Positions 51,135 through 60,020 of a stretch of 64,000 nt of DNA are shown piece by piece. The number at the start of each line of letters is the position of its first letter. Within the stretch, counting starts at the first letter, position 1. Both the position numbers and the translations under genes were made by a program. The DNA is from JBHENC01 sp046262295 (lineage in GTDB: Bacteria > Acidobacteriota > Blastocatellia > Pyrinomonadales > Pyrinomonadaceae): positions 62,001-126,000 of the forward strand of contig JBHENC010000009.1 in the NCBI GenBank assembly GCA_046262295.1, given 5' to 3'. The notes below the pieces were generated by a model, which saw nothing but the letters and a program-made list of their open reading frames with translations, was not told the DNA's origin and did not search any database.

Positions 51135-53198
51135 TCATAACGGAGCTTGCGTATTGCCAAGGCGCGACGAGGCGGCGGCGAGAAGTTCCTGTTCGCTCGG
51201 AGGTCTTGGCAGCGGTCGCCGCTTGCTCTCTGCAATCACGACGAAGATCGCGGCGCGCGGAAAAAGCGCGTCCGGCACAGTGATGCGCGGGTCGGCGTCG
51301 GCGGCGATTTTTGCGGCATCGCTGCCATTGCGAATCAACTGCCACCAGCCGCGCGCTCCGCTTTCATCCAGCGAAAGCGCCTTCGCATATTCGCCGCCCG
51401 CTTCCTGCTGCCTTCTGATTTCAAGCAGCGCCGAAGCATGGCGAACGCGCAGAAAGACGGATCGCGGGTAAACATTAACGGCATACTGCAACGTCGCTTC
51501 CGCGCCCGGCAAATCGCCTGCTTCGGCTTCGGCAGCCGCCAGCGCCGCGAAACAATCGGAAGTGTTAAAGCCGTGCGCGACGGCGTAACGAAGATGCGCC
51601 GCCGCATCGCCCGCGCGTCCCTGTCCGTAAAGCCATGTACCGTAAGCGAAGTGTGTTCCCGCATCACGGCTATCCCAGAAGAGGGCTGTTCGGTAGCGTT
51701 GCTCGACACGTTCGCTCGTGCTGCCGGTCGCCGCCGTCGCCTGCATTATCGCATTCATCGCGCGTATGCCGCCCGCATAAAGTATGACAAGCGAGAAGAC
51801 GAATGCGACGGACGCGGCAACCCGCAGAAGAGCGGGCGTGATAATGGCTTGCCCCGTGTCTTCACGAACACCGTGCGAAGCGGTCTGGCAAATAATCGCA
51901 ACGGCGAAGAAAAAAACAAGGCCGCCCGCTAGCCATTGAAATGAATTAACGCTCGTGCCGGAAGCGAGCGCAAAGGCGAAGAGTCCGCCTCCCGCACCGA
52001 GCGCCGGAAGTGCTTTGGGCGAACGGCGTAGAGCGCGCCAGAACATCGCCACCAGCCCCAGACAGAACATCACGAATAGAATAAAGCCGACGATGCCGAG
52101 TTCGGCCAGCACCTGCACGTACTCGCTGTGCGGTTGCTGAATGCGTAACTCTTCGTTCATTCCGATAACCGGATTATCAACGTGTGCCGCAGCAAAACGC
52201 GCCCGCGCATCCGAAAAATTGTCTTCGTAAGTATACCCGCCGACGCCTAGTAGAGGATGCGCACGGAGCATTTCCAGTGCGATGCCCCAGTACAGAAAGC
52301 GCACGTGCAAGTTCGCATCGGCGGCAGCCGTAGATTGAAGGCGCGTCAGGGCGGAGCCTTTGCCCTGCGTGCCCGGTGCGGCCTGATGATAAAGCGCGGT
52401 CGTCAATTGCAACGCCGTCGCTGCCACAAAAGCCGCGATGAGAATCGCCGCGCGCGTGAAATTACGAGGCCGACAATTCCGTAAGGTGAGTGAACCGGCG
52501 GCCAACAGACCGAAGCCGATGGCTGCGCCGATGACGGGCGCACGTTCCATCGCTTGCAGCATTGCCAGCCATGCGAGCAGCGCGGTCGCGCCGCAGCCGA
52601 GAGCAATTTTAGGTTTGCGCACGGACAGCGCCAGCGCCGCAAAAAACGGAGCGACGACGGACATCATCTCGCTAAAGCCGCTGAAGAAATTGAATAAAGA
52701 CCCCTGCGCGACGGGCGTATCCGACGGCGCACCGATGAACCAGACCATGCACGCGAGTCCGAGCACACAGATAACCGCGCCGAGCACAAAAACGGACGCG
52801 CGCAATATTTTAGGCCGAGCCACAATGCCGCGCACGAGCACGAAGAAGATTAAATACGTGCTCCATTCAAGCGCCATGTAGATAGTCTTGTAAGGAAATG
52901 TTGACCAGAGAATTGATGCCGCGTTCCATAGAACGAAGAGCATCATCGGCAGCAGGAGTAAAAGGAGTTCGCTCCGTGGAATCTTGAACGAGCGCGTGTT
53001 GATGCTTCTTGGGCGTTTGATGAAAAGCGCCAGTGTAAGACTGATGAGCAGCGCGATAACTATTTCCTGTCGCCATGGCAGGCCGCCGTTTGCGGGTCGC
53101 GGCAGCCCCGGAAGGTAGGGCGTCAGCATGGCGAGCGGCCACAGCACGGCGAGAGGCCGGAGCGGTTCGCGCATGGCTTGTTGAATGGAATACGGCAT
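51135..53198 (-). CDS. O-antigen ligase/Wzy-like membrane protein with C-terminal TPR region
   Basis: The product has about 687 residues. About twelve membrane segments occupy residues 15-470. The Wzy_C-type loop contains HPLLGVGGYTYEDNF and QPHSEYVQVLAELGIVGF, the pattern shared by O-antigen ligases and polymerases. The C-terminal 200 residues are helical repeats (FAYGTWLYGQGRAGDAAAHL, ALAAAEAEAGDLPGAEATL) of TPR form. PilO/Pgl-type oligosaccharyltransferases that modify pilin belong to the same superfamily, and pilA lies next to it, but this is only suggestive. Confidence 0.82.
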   Translation of the reverse strand: MPYSIQQAMREPLRPLAVLWPLAMLTPYLPGLPRPANGGLPWRQEIVIALLISLTLALFIKRPRSINTRSFKIPRSELLLLLLPMMLFVLWNAASILWSTFPYKTIYMALEWSTYLIFFVLVRGIVARPKILRASVFVLGAVICVLGLACMVWFIGAPSDTPVAQGSLFNFFSGFSEMMSVVAPFFAALALSVRKPKIALGCGATALLAWLAMLQAMERAPVIGAAIGFGLLAAGSLTLRNCRPRNFTRAAILIAAFVAATALQLTTALYHQAAPGTQGKGSALTRLQSTAAADANLHVRFLYWGIALEMLRAHPLLGVGGYTYEDNFSDARARFAAAHVDNPVIGMNEELRIQQPHSEYVQVLAELGIVGFILFVMFCLGLVAMFWRALRRSPKALPALGAGGGLFAFALASGTSVNSFQWLAGGLVFFFAVAIICQTASHGVREDTGQAIITPALLRVAASVAFVFSLVILYAGGIRAMNAIMQATAATGSTSERVEQRYRTALFWDSRDAGTHFAYGTWLYGQGRAGDAAAHLRYAVAHGFNTSDCFAALAAAEAEAGDLPGAEATLQYAVNVYPRSVFLRVRHASALLEIRRQQEAGGEYAKALSLDESGARGWWQLIRNGSDAAKIAADADPRITVPDALFPRAAIFVVIAESKRRPLPRPPSEQELLAAASSRLGNTQAPL

Positions 53199-53214
53199 AC
53201 TCGTTAAATAGAAT

Positions 53215-53247
53215 GCGGGAGCCAAAGCCTTAGCCTTGTGCTCCCGC
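53215..53247 (-). terminator. Hairpin after pilA copy 1
   Basis: GCGGGAGC (53215-53222) pairs with GCTCCCGC (53240-53247), just downstream of the pilA stop at 53271 on the minus strand. No strong T-run follows. It is probably a terminator or a 3' stabilising stem. Confidence 0.55.
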
Positions 53248-53270
53248 AGAATATCACAGATGACGGTGTG

Positions 53271-53759
53271 CTAGTTGCCGACGGGGTTACCGGAAGTAGC
53301 GGTCGGAACCGTTGCCGATAGGGTCGTGTCCGCGTAGATGACGCCCGCTTCATTCGAGCTGAACATCCGTGTCCCGGTCTGGCTGACGCCCGACTGCACG
53401 CCCGGTGTCGCACCCGAAACGTAGCTGGCGGCGACGCCAGCCGCCGCTGCTGTCGGAGTCACACCGAAAAGGTAGCCGCTCTTGGCCGTGGCCGCCGTTG
53501 TCGCATTGGCGACCGATGAATCAATCAGATTCTGTACTTGCAACTGGGCGAGGGTGCCAAAGGAGCCAGCTCCGGCAGTAGCATGATAAGTAGCTTCGGC
53601 ACTGGTCAGGACACGCATGGTGGCCTGTGCGGAGCCTTCGTTGGCGGCGCGACGTGACGCGAGAAGATTGGGGATGGCGATGGCGGCGATGATGCCGATA
53701 ATGGCGACGACGATCAAAAGTTCGATGAGCGAGAAGCCCTGTTGACGTTTGTTCTGCAT
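53271..53759 (-). CDS. pilA: Type IV pilin, copy 1
   Basis: The product has 162 residues. After a short basic leader the prepilin cleavage site and N-helix read QGFSLIELLIVVAIIGIIAA, with Glu5 of the mature protein present. The C-terminal domain is beta-rich. It is nearly identical to copy 2 at 54073: the visible differences are QTG/KTG and a cluster around HATAGAGSFGTLAQ versus QATAGAGAYGTLSQ. The bases just upstream of both ATGs, including the AAGGAGC region, are also the same. Confidence 0.95.
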   Translation of the reverse strand: MQNKRQQGFSLIELLIVVAIIGIIAAIAIPNLLASRRAANEGSAQATMRVLTSAEATYHATAGAGSFGTLAQLQVQNLIDSSVANATTAATAKSGYLFGVTPTAAAAGVAASYVSGATPGVQSGVSQTGTRMFSSNEAGVIYADTTLSATVPTATSGNPVGN

Positions 53760-53883
53760 TTGTTTCGTATGCTCCTTAAAAGAGGGTAAAAGGGGTTGAA
53801 GAGGCTGTCGCTAATTTTGAGGCATCGAAAGGCATTGCGGGGTGCGCTTCTCGTTGCGTCAGCTTCGGCCAAACAAGAATGTA

Positions 53884-53899
53884 AACAAGAGTTGTGCCA
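53884..53899 (-). promoter_or_regulatory. Sigma-54-like promoter of pilA copy 1
   Basis: On the minus strand the sequence is TGGCACAACTCTTGTT, against the consensus TGGCAC-N5-TTGC(A/T). Only the -12 C is T. It lies 125 bases before the ATG. pilA genes of several proteobacteria are sigma-54-dependent, and two sigma-54 activators are coded in this window. Confidence 0.55.
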
Positions 53900-54010
53900 C
53901 AAGGTAACGAGCGCGGCAACATGGCAACATGGCAACGTCGAAAATCTTGTAGGGCTACTACCATACGGGCGGCAGTGATCAAATTTCACTGTGTAGCTAA
54001 GCCCAACAGT

Positions 54011-54041
54011 GCGGGAGCGAAGTTCGTACTTTCGCCCCCGC
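54011..54041 (-). terminator. Hairpin after pilA copy 2
   Basis: GCGGGAGCGAA pairs with TTCGCCCCCGC (one G-A mismatch), 30 bases beyond the pilA copy 2 stop on the minus strand. Confidence 0.55.
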
Positions 54042-54072
54042 AAAGAGTTGTCATGCTGTTGATGGTGATTGA

Positions 54073-54561
54073 TTAGTTGCCGACGGGGTTACCGGAAGTA
54101 GCGGTCGGAACCGTTGCCGATAGGGTCGTGTCCGCGTAGATGACGCCCGCTTCATTCGAGCTGAACATCCGTGTCCCGGTCTTGCTGACGCCCGACTGCA
54201 CGCCCGGTGTCGCACCCGAAACGTAGCTGGCGGCGACGCCAGCCGCTGCTGCTGTCGGAGTCACACCGAAAAGGTAGCCGCTCTTGGCCGTGGCCGCCGT
54301 TGTCGCATTGGCGACCGATGAATCAATCAGATTCTGTACTTGCAACTGGGAAAGAGTGCCATACGCGCCCGCACCGGCGGTGGCCTGATAAGTAGCTTCG
54401 GCACTGGTCAGGACACGCATGGTGGCCTGTGCGGAGCCTTCGTTGGCGGCGCGACGTGACGCGAGAAGATTGGGGATGGCGATGGCGGCGATGATGCCGA
54501 TAATGGCGACGACGATCAAAAGTTCGATGAGCGAGAAGCCCTGTTGACGTTTGTTCTGCAT
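54073..54561 (-). CDS. pilA: Type IV pilin, copy 2
   Basis: The product has 162 residues, with the same QGFSLIELLIVVAIIGIIAA start and the same length as copy 1. The copies are 802 bases apart, in tandem on one strand, each with its own upstream sigma-54-like site and downstream hairpin. This is a recent duplication or a pair held alike by gene conversion. Differences cluster in one short stretch around residues 56-68, which may be surface-exposed. Confidence 0.95.
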   Translation of the reverse strand: MQNKRQQGFSLIELLIVVAIIGIIAAIAIPNLLASRRAANEGSAQATMRVLTSAEATYQATAGAGAYGTLSQLQVQNLIDSSVANATTAATAKSGYLFGVTPTAAAAGVAASYVSGATPGVQSGVSKTGTRMFSSNEAGVIYADTTLSATVPTATSGNPVGN

Positions 54562-55019
54562 TTGTTTCGTATGCTCCTTAAAAGAGGGTAGAGATGTTAG
54601 AAGTTTAATTCGCGCCGTTGGCTGCCGGTCTCAGGCTCTCGTGCCGCGCTGCGCGCGATGGTCAGCCTGATCTATAACAAACGGTGTGCCGCAATCTTCG
54701 GAGCGGGCAATAATCGAAGAAACAAAGGCATTTGCGACGATTTTGATAAAACGCGCGCGCCGACCGTTGGTTTGAAGGCGAGGTCTCGCGTCGCTCTGAC
54801 AAATTGCGGCATCAGTAAAGTGACGGTTTCCGTCAACGTATCTCGGAAACGCACCGGACTGCTTCGTTATCTGAAAATGAGTGAGCGCGGCGGGCGTGCT
54901 GCTTGTTTTAATTTACGCGGAGGGGTAAAGATAAGTGTTCGACGCGGCAACGCGCGCCGGATTGAACGATAACACTGTCGGATGAAATTTGATAAAGGCC
55001 GGAAGGACTCGAAATTATT
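54562..55019. other. Divergent region between pilA copy 2 and the cyclase gene
   Basis: It holds the sigma-54-like site at 54676-54691. A 104-codon plus-strand frame (54658-54972) has a basic, repeat-free product without family features and is probably not a gene. AAAGGCCGGAAGGA near 54994-55007 may serve the cyclase start. Confidence 0.4.
54676..54691 (-). promoter_or_regulatory. Sigma-54-like promoter of pilA copy 2
   Basis: On the minus strand the sequence is CGGCACACCGTTTGTT. It keeps GGCAC-N5-TTGTT, with the same T in place of C at -12 as at copy 1. It lies 115 bases before the ATG, close to the 125 bases of copy 1. Confidence 0.5.
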
Positions 55020-55658
55020 ATGTCCGATTCAACCTACGACAATAACGAGCCGGTGGCGCAACACAATTCGCTCGCTAATTTTGAACGGCTGCTCGGCGAG
55101 CTAATCGAACAACCCGAACGCCGCACGGAGATTACCGCCACCATTGACACCGTGTTCGGCCAAGACAAAGCCATCATGGTGCTGGATATGAGCGGCTTCT
55201 CGCGCACGACGCACCGGCACGGCATCGTTTCGTTTCTCTTGATGATTCATCAAATGAAACTAATCGCCCGGCCATGTATCGAAGAGCATCGGGGACTGGT
55301 CGTTAAGGCGGAAGCGGACAATCTTTTCTGTTTATTCGATTCGGTTGAAGACGCGGTGCACGCGGCACAGGAGATCATACGCCGTTTGAGCACCGTCAAT
55401 CTGGTGCTGCCGGAAGACCGTCGCCTGTATGCGTCAATCGGCATCGGTTACGGGCGCACGCTCAACATACAGGATCACGATCTGTTCGGCGACGAAGTTA
55501 ATCTGGCGAGCAAGTTGGGTGAAGACGTGGCGGAAAGAGGCGCGGTGCTTTTGACCACTGCCGCGCAAGCTCAATTAAAGGATACGAATATTCAAAGCCG
55601 CGAAGAGACGCTCAGCATCTCCGGCCTCTCGCTGTCTTATTTTATTTTACAGAGCTAA
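55020..55658 (+). CDS. Class III adenylate/guanylate cyclase-like protein
   Basis: The product has 212 residues, a single soluble cyclase homology domain. The first metal Asp is in MVLDMSGFSRTT near residue 56, the second in KAEADNLFCLF near 100, and the substrate-side Asn in LFGDEVNLASKL near 162. The residue four after that Asn, usually the transition-state Arg, is Lys here. It may be a low-activity or regulatory cyclase. It lies between pilA and the PilR-like gene, and cAMP is a known pilus regulator in other bacteria, but a link here is only inferred. Confidence 0.8.
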   Translation: MSDSTYDNNEPVAQHNSLANFERLLGELIEQPERRTEITATIDTVFGQDKAIMVLDMSGFSRTTHRHGIVSFLLMIHQMKLIARPCIEEHRGLVVKAEADNLFCLFDSVEDAVHAAQEIIRRLSTVNLVLPEDRRLYASIGIGYGRTLNIQDHDLFGDEVNLASKLGEDVAERGAVLLTTAAQAQLKDTNIQSREETLSISGLSLSYFILQS

Positions 55659-57073
55659 GAGGAATCGGCGCTGCGCGCAGTGGCGTCGCCGCGCATCTGC
55701 GCCGTCAAATTGCGTATGCCGTGTTTGTCCAGCAAGTGGCGCAGCGAGCGCACGGATAGTTGCAGCAGTTCGGCGGCGCGCGTCTGGTTGCCGCCCGTTC
55801 GCCGCAGGGCTTCCAAGAGATAAGTCTTTTCGAGTTGATCCAGATGCGCGACGATGTTGAGGCCTTCTTCGGGCAGGCCGGAATCGGCGGCAACGCGCGC
55901 CGGATTGTAGCTGGTGATTTGCTGCGGAAGGCGATCCGGTTGAATCTCCGCGGAGCGTTCGAGGGCGACGGCGCGCTCAATCGTGTGTTCAAGCTCGCGC
56001 ACGTTGCCCGGCCACGAATAAGCTTCCAGAAGGCGCAACGCTTTCTCGTTAAGCGAAAGCTCTCGTTTCTGCTGCGCGCAGAATTTTCTGGTGAAGTGTT
56101 CGGCCAACTCTGCGATGTCTTCGCGGCGCTCGCGCAACGCAGGCAGCTCAATCGGAATCACGGAAATGCGATAGTAGAGGTCTTCGCGGAAAGTATTCTC
56201 TTTGACCATCAAAGGGAGATTGCGATTGGTGGCGGCGATCACGCGCGTGTCTATTTCCGTCTCCTCGTGCGCGCCGACGGGACGCACCTTGCGCTCTTGA
56301 AGAACGCGCAATAGCCTGACCTGCATCGTCGGCGACATCTCGCCAATCTCGTCCAGAAAAATCGTTCCCTTGTTGGCCGCTTCAAATAGCCCTTTACGGT
56401 TGGCGGTCGCGCCCGTGAAAGAGCCTTTGACGTAGCCGAAGAGTTCGGACTCAAGAAGCGTTTCAGTGAACGCACCGCAGTTGATCGAGACGAAAGGTTT
56501 GTCGCGGCGTGCGCTTGAATCATGAATGGCGCGTGCGACGAGTTCCTTGCCTGTGCCGGATTCGCCCGTGATAAGAACGGTAGACGAAACATCTGCGACC
56601 GTTTCAATCATCTGGTAAACGGCCTGCATAATCTCGGAGCGCCCGATGATGTTGCCGAGTTTTCCGCGATCACGTTGTGCGCGTTTGAAAGCCTGATTCT
56701 CTTGAACGAGCGTTTGCTTTTCGAGAGCTTTAGTGACGATCAGTTTTAGCTCGTCAATGTCGAAAGGCTTCTGTATGAAATCGTCCGCACCGAGCTTGAA
56801 GGCTTCGCGCGCCGTGTCAACCGTCGCAAAGGCTGTCATCAAGACCAGCGCGACATCCGGCAGCAACTCGCGCGATTGACGCAAAAGCTCTATGCCGCCC
56901 ATGTCCGGCATCTTCACGTCCGAGACGATTAGCTCGGCAGGTTCTTCGCGCAGCAACTCCATTGCACGCCGCCCGTTCTCCGCCGCGCGCACCTTATGCC
57001 CCTCGCGCCCGAACACGAGCGTCAGCAGCTGCCGCATACTTTGTTCATCGTCAACGATAAGAATATTTGCCAT
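55655..57073 (-). CDS. Sigma-54-dependent response regulator, PilR-like
   Basis: The product has 472 residues. It comprises a receiver (LIVSDVKMPDMGG), an AAA+ domain with ITGESGTGKE, GSFTGA (Ser variant of GAFTGA) and IFLDEIGEM, and a C-terminal Fis-type helix-turn-helix (RAAELLQLSVRSLRHLLDKH). The kinase with six membrane segments is directly upstream on the same strand, as in pilS-pilR, and the pilA pair with sigma-54-like sites lies nearby. The end overlaps the convergent cyclase gene by 4 bases. Confidence 0.92.
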   Translation of the reverse strand: MANILIVDDEQSMRQLLTLVFGREGHKVRAAENGRRAMELLREEPAELIVSDVKMPDMGGIELLRQSRELLPDVALVLMTAFATVDTAREAFKLGADDFIQKPFDIDELKLIVTKALEKQTLVQENQAFKRAQRDRGKLGNIIGRSEIMQAVYQMIETVADVSSTVLITGESGTGKELVARAIHDSSARRDKPFVSINCGAFTETLLESELFGYVKGSFTGATANRKGLFEAANKGTIFLDEIGEMSPTMQVRLLRVLQERKVRPVGAHEETEIDTRVIAATNRNLPLMVKENTFREDLYYRISVIPIELPALRERREDIAELAEHFTRKFCAQQKRELSLNEKALRLLEAYSWPGNVRELEHTIERAVALERSAEIQPDRLPQQITSYNPARVAADSGLPEEGLNIVAHLDQLEKTYLLEALRRTGGNQTRAAELLQLSVRSLRHLLDKHGIRNLTAQMRGDATARSADSS

Positions 57074-57131
57074 AGCGAAAACAGATGCGTGCTCTCAAAG
57101 CTCGGATGTTAGTCCCAACGCCCGCGCAAGC

Positions 57132-58829
57132 TCAAGCGTTATGCGGCGAAAATTCAGTGGGCTGATTCGCACCCGGCAGTTCGATGCTGATCGTCGTCCC
57201 GTGTCCTTCGCGGCTGCGCACGTTGATTGTACCACCATGATCGCGGATGATCTGGTAAACGATGGAGAGTCCCAGACCCGTGCCGCCGGTCGTCGAAGAA
57301 GAGAATGGCTCGAAGAGTTGTTCGACCTGTTCGGGCGTCATGCCCGCGCCGGTATCCGTGAAAGTGACGCGCAGCCGTCCATTCGCCGCGTGCGCGATCT
57401 CCGCGCGGAGCGTGCCGCCGTTCGGCATCGCTTGCAAGGCGTTACGCGAAAGATTCCAGAACACCTGTTTGAGTTGTGAAGCGTCTGCGCTCGTCATCAC
57501 AGGCTCATGCGGAATACTTTCTTCGAGCTTATGCGCGGCGTGGAGTTCCGGGCTGTGGCGCAGCAGCGCAAAGGTTTCGTGCAAAGGTTCGCGCAAATCC
57601 ACGTTGACGAAATCGCTCTGGCGCGGGCGCGCGTAAATTAAAAAATCCGTGATGATTCGATTAAGCCGGTCTGATTCACGCAGGATGATCTCCATCAACT
57701 CGGCCTGCGCCGAATCGGAGCTAATCTCGGATTGCAAGACCTGAATCGAGCCGCGCATCGAAGCGAGCGGGTTTCTGATCTCGTGCGCAATCCCCGCTGC
57801 AACGCGCCCGACCGCCGCCAGCCGATCCTGCCGCCGCGAAATCTCCTCAAGGGCGCGCACCTCCGTTAAATCCTGAAACGTGATGACGTGCCCCGTCGTC
57901 TCGCCCGCTTCGGAGAAGAGCGGAAAGATGCTATAGCCGAGCCGCAGCAGTAGACCGTCCGGCATCAGGCAGTTGGCCTCGAAGCGCGGGCTTGGCGCGT
58001 TCATCGCCGCCGCGCGCATTGATTCGTCAATCTTCTCGCTGATTTCACCGAAGAAAATCGAAGCATTTTGCCCGCGCACGTCCGTCGCCTTGTAGCCCGT
58101 GATCTCTTCCGCCGCGGCATTGAAGGTGTAAATCTGCCCTTCCAAATCCGTCGTGACGACGCCGGAGCGAATTGATTCGACAATGCGCTCGTGCAAGGCG
58201 CGCAAGTCTGCGAGCGTCTGCGTGGCGGCGATAAGGCGCACGGCAGAGCGCGACTGCCGGTCTGCGAGACGCGCGGCCAGCAGCCCGACGACAAGAAACG
58301 CAATGTCGTTGAGACCGATAGTCTGAATCGCTTTAACCGAAGAGGCGGCGGTAATGATCGGAACGTAAGGTTGTAGCACGCCGGTGATCGTGCTGATGCC
58401 CATGCCCGTGAAGAAGGCGACACACAGAATGGCGATTGCCAGCGCGCCGCGCGAGCCTAAAAAGATGCTGGCGATGGCGATGATGATGATATAGAGCGCC
58501 GCATAGGGGGAATAAATATCGCCCGTCGCCCAGACGACCCATGTCGCTAACATAACATCCGTGAATAACTGCACGCCGGTTTGTCGCCGTACATGAGCGA
58601 AAAAGCGTAGCGCGAAGACGTAGAAAATAGAGAGCGCGAGCACGACGAAGAAAATCGGCAGCGCGCCTTGAGCAGCGAAATATCGCGTCGCACGTACGTT
58701 TTGATCGCTCATCCACAGGGCGCTCGCCAGCAGAAGCAGCAGTGCGACGGCGAGCCTGCCCAGCGTCAGCCACCAGAGGCCGCGCACAGACTCCGCGTTC
58801 TCTTCCATGTATCCCCGATCTTCATCCAT
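57132..58829 (-). CDS. Membrane histidine kinase with PAS domain, PilS-like
   Basis: The product has 565 residues. Six membrane segments occupy about residues 18-205, then a PAS domain (TDLEGQIYTFNAAAEEITGY, about 225-340), HisKA with AAGIAHEIRNPLASMRGS near 360, and HATPase_c with NLSRNALQAMPNGG, DTGAGMTPEQ and GGTGLGLSIVYQII. Six-segment PAS kinases of this type next to an NtrC-type regulator are the PilS/PilR arrangement. Its ligand is unknown. Confidence 0.9.
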   Translation of the reverse strand: MDEDRGYMEENAESVRGLWWLTLGRLAVALLLLLASALWMSDQNVRATRYFAAQGALPIFFVVLALSIFYVFALRFFAHVRRQTGVQLFTDVMLATWVVWATGDIYSPYAALYIIIIAIASIFLGSRGALAIAILCVAFFTGMGISTITGVLQPYVPIITAASSVKAIQTIGLNDIAFLVVGLLAARLADRQSRSAVRLIAATQTLADLRALHERIVESIRSGVVTTDLEGQIYTFNAAAEEITGYKATDVRGQNASIFFGEISEKIDESMRAAAMNAPSPRFEANCLMPDGLLLRLGYSIFPLFSEAGETTGHVITFQDLTEVRALEEISRRQDRLAAVGRVAAGIAHEIRNPLASMRGSIQVLQSEISSDSAQAELMEIILRESDRLNRIITDFLIYARPRQSDFVNVDLREPLHETFALLRHSPELHAAHKLEESIPHEPVMTSADASQLKQVFWNLSRNALQAMPNGGTLRAEIAHAANGRLRVTFTDTGAGMTPEQVEQLFEPFSSSTTGGTGLGLSIVYQIIRDHGGTINVRSREGHGTTISIELPGANQPTEFSPHNA

Positions 58830-58957
58830 CGCACGCTAAGCCTAACACGGGGCGACGCCGCGTGAGACATCTTTTCCGACACGCCGTCAACAAAAACGCG
58901 GCACGAGAAACCGGAAAGCCGTCCTCTCAAGCGCCGCTTATTTCTTGTCACGAATCA

Positions 58958-59287
58958 TTATGCCGCACGCGCGATTTGTTTGTGCGGATCATACTCGACG
59001 GCCAGATATCCGCGCGCGATAAATTTAAGCACCGCCGAAACGTGTTTGCATTCAAAGCCCGGTTCGGCGTTGCCGCGATACGCGAAGTCGGCGCACGTGC
59101 AGGCGAGGCATTTTGTTTCGGGATCGCAGAATAGATGATAATCGCGCTCGGCTGCACCGGATTCCGAACGCGCCATCCAGCCATACGGCTCCGCCTCAAA
59201 AACCCTGATTCTCTCCGAACGCGCCGCACGCTGCTCGGCCGCCGTAAAGACGTGTATTTTGCCCGTTTCCCTTTTCTTTGAAGCCAT
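58958..59287 (-). CDS. SWIM zinc-finger domain protein
   Basis: The product has 109 residues. The pattern CLACTCADF then FECKHVSAVL (C-x-C ... C-x-H, residues about 61-86) is a SWIM zinc finger, usually a DNA- or protein-binding motif. The protein is shorter than most SWIM-containing proteins and has no other domain. A neighbouring role is not evident. Confidence 0.8.
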   Translation of the reverse strand: MASKKRETGKIHVFTAAEQRAARSERIRVFEAEPYGWMARSESGAAERDYHLFCDPETKCLACTCADFAYRGNAEPGFECKHVSAVLKFIARGYLAVEYDPHKQIARAA

Positions 59288-59490
59288 CGAAAATCCCTCT
59301 CGTTTCTTAATTTCGCGGAAGACATTATACCATCTTTAGCGCAAGTATGGAACATCGTGTTATCCGTGAAACAAAATGGAAAGCAAAATAGATCGAATTG
59401 AATTTTTTAGAAACTCGAATCTGGCAGATTCAGCATTAAAATTGATTGGCTTAACGCTTTTGCGCCTGAACGTAGGATGCAGATGGCAGT

Positions 59491-59519
59491 GTTTCGACAC
59501 GCCGTTTTTCTGTCGAAAC
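59491..59519. repeat. Perfect 9-bp inverted repeat
   Basis: GTTTCGACA and TGTCGAAAC are separated by 11 bases. It could be an operator for a dimeric regulator or a hairpin. Confidence 0.6.
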
Positions 59520-59884
59520 GTGTGGGCGGCGGGGGGCGCCGTTTGCTTGCTCCTTGGTTAAAGGCTACTATGATTTGTGAATTCCAAAAACGATTGTCGA
59601 GACATCTAGCCGGGCGCATATAAAGCTTTGCGCCGCGCTGTGCCTGTGCAGGTATTCGGTAAGCCGAACTCTCGTACGATTAGGAGCAAAGTCCGTGCGC
59701 AATGGTACGGAAATCCTTTCTTTAACTTTTGTATAAAGTTTTGCGAAAGATGTTATGTACCAAAGGCATGGCCTTTGAGCACAACGCAAGCATTATGTTA
59801 ACGCGCATGGCCGGTTCTTGATGGGAGTCTATAATTAGATAACCCAGAAGACGCATCAGGAATTCTATTACGGGCGATTCTACG

Positions 59885-59909
59885 AGACCTGTTAATCAGG
59901 CCTTTTTTG
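59885..59909 (+). terminator. Short terminator-like hairpin with T6 in the glycosidase leader
   Basis: A small stem CCTG/CAGG (with an extra outer pair) is followed by TTTTTT. It lies about 110 bases before the ATG at 60021. Confidence 0.45.
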
Positions 59910-60020
59910 CGTATGTACTTTCGCATAGCCCGATTGAGCGAGCCGCGACTTTGTTGCACCGCCGCGCAGTAATTAAACCGTAGAAGATAGCTTCGACGAT
60001 CAAGGTTTGGGTAATACATT

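Larger units (their letters stand above)
53760..54072. other. Intergenic region between the two pilA genes
   Basis: It contains a sigma-54-like site for copy 1 (53884-53899), a triplicated 8-base GGCAACAT run at about 53914-53935, and the hairpin for copy 2 at 54011-54041. No gene is seen. Confidence 0.5.
59288..60020. other. Long AT-rich non-coding region before the glycosidase operon
   Basis: No gene is supported in 730 bases. It contains a perfect 9-bp inverted repeat (GTTTCGACA at 59491 and TGTCGAAAC at 59511) and a short hairpin with T6 (CCTG-TTAAT-CAGG then CTTTTTT, 59888-59908) that could be a terminator or attenuator of the operon leader. No tRNA or known riboswitch was recognised. 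Confidence 0.4.

Noticed and set aside
53914..53935. Triplicate GGCAACAT considered as a repeat array such as CRISPR
   Set aside because: Only three 8-base units with no spacers; a short tandem repeat.
54658..54972. 104-codon plus-strand frame between pilA copy 2 and the cyclase gene
   Set aside because: Runs across the sigma-54-like site of pilA, has a basic low-information product and no ribosome binding site; treated as intergenic.
59376..59561. 61-codon frame in the long spacer before the glycosidases
   Set aside because: It crosses the perfect inverted repeat, has no start signal and a Cys-rich random-looking product.
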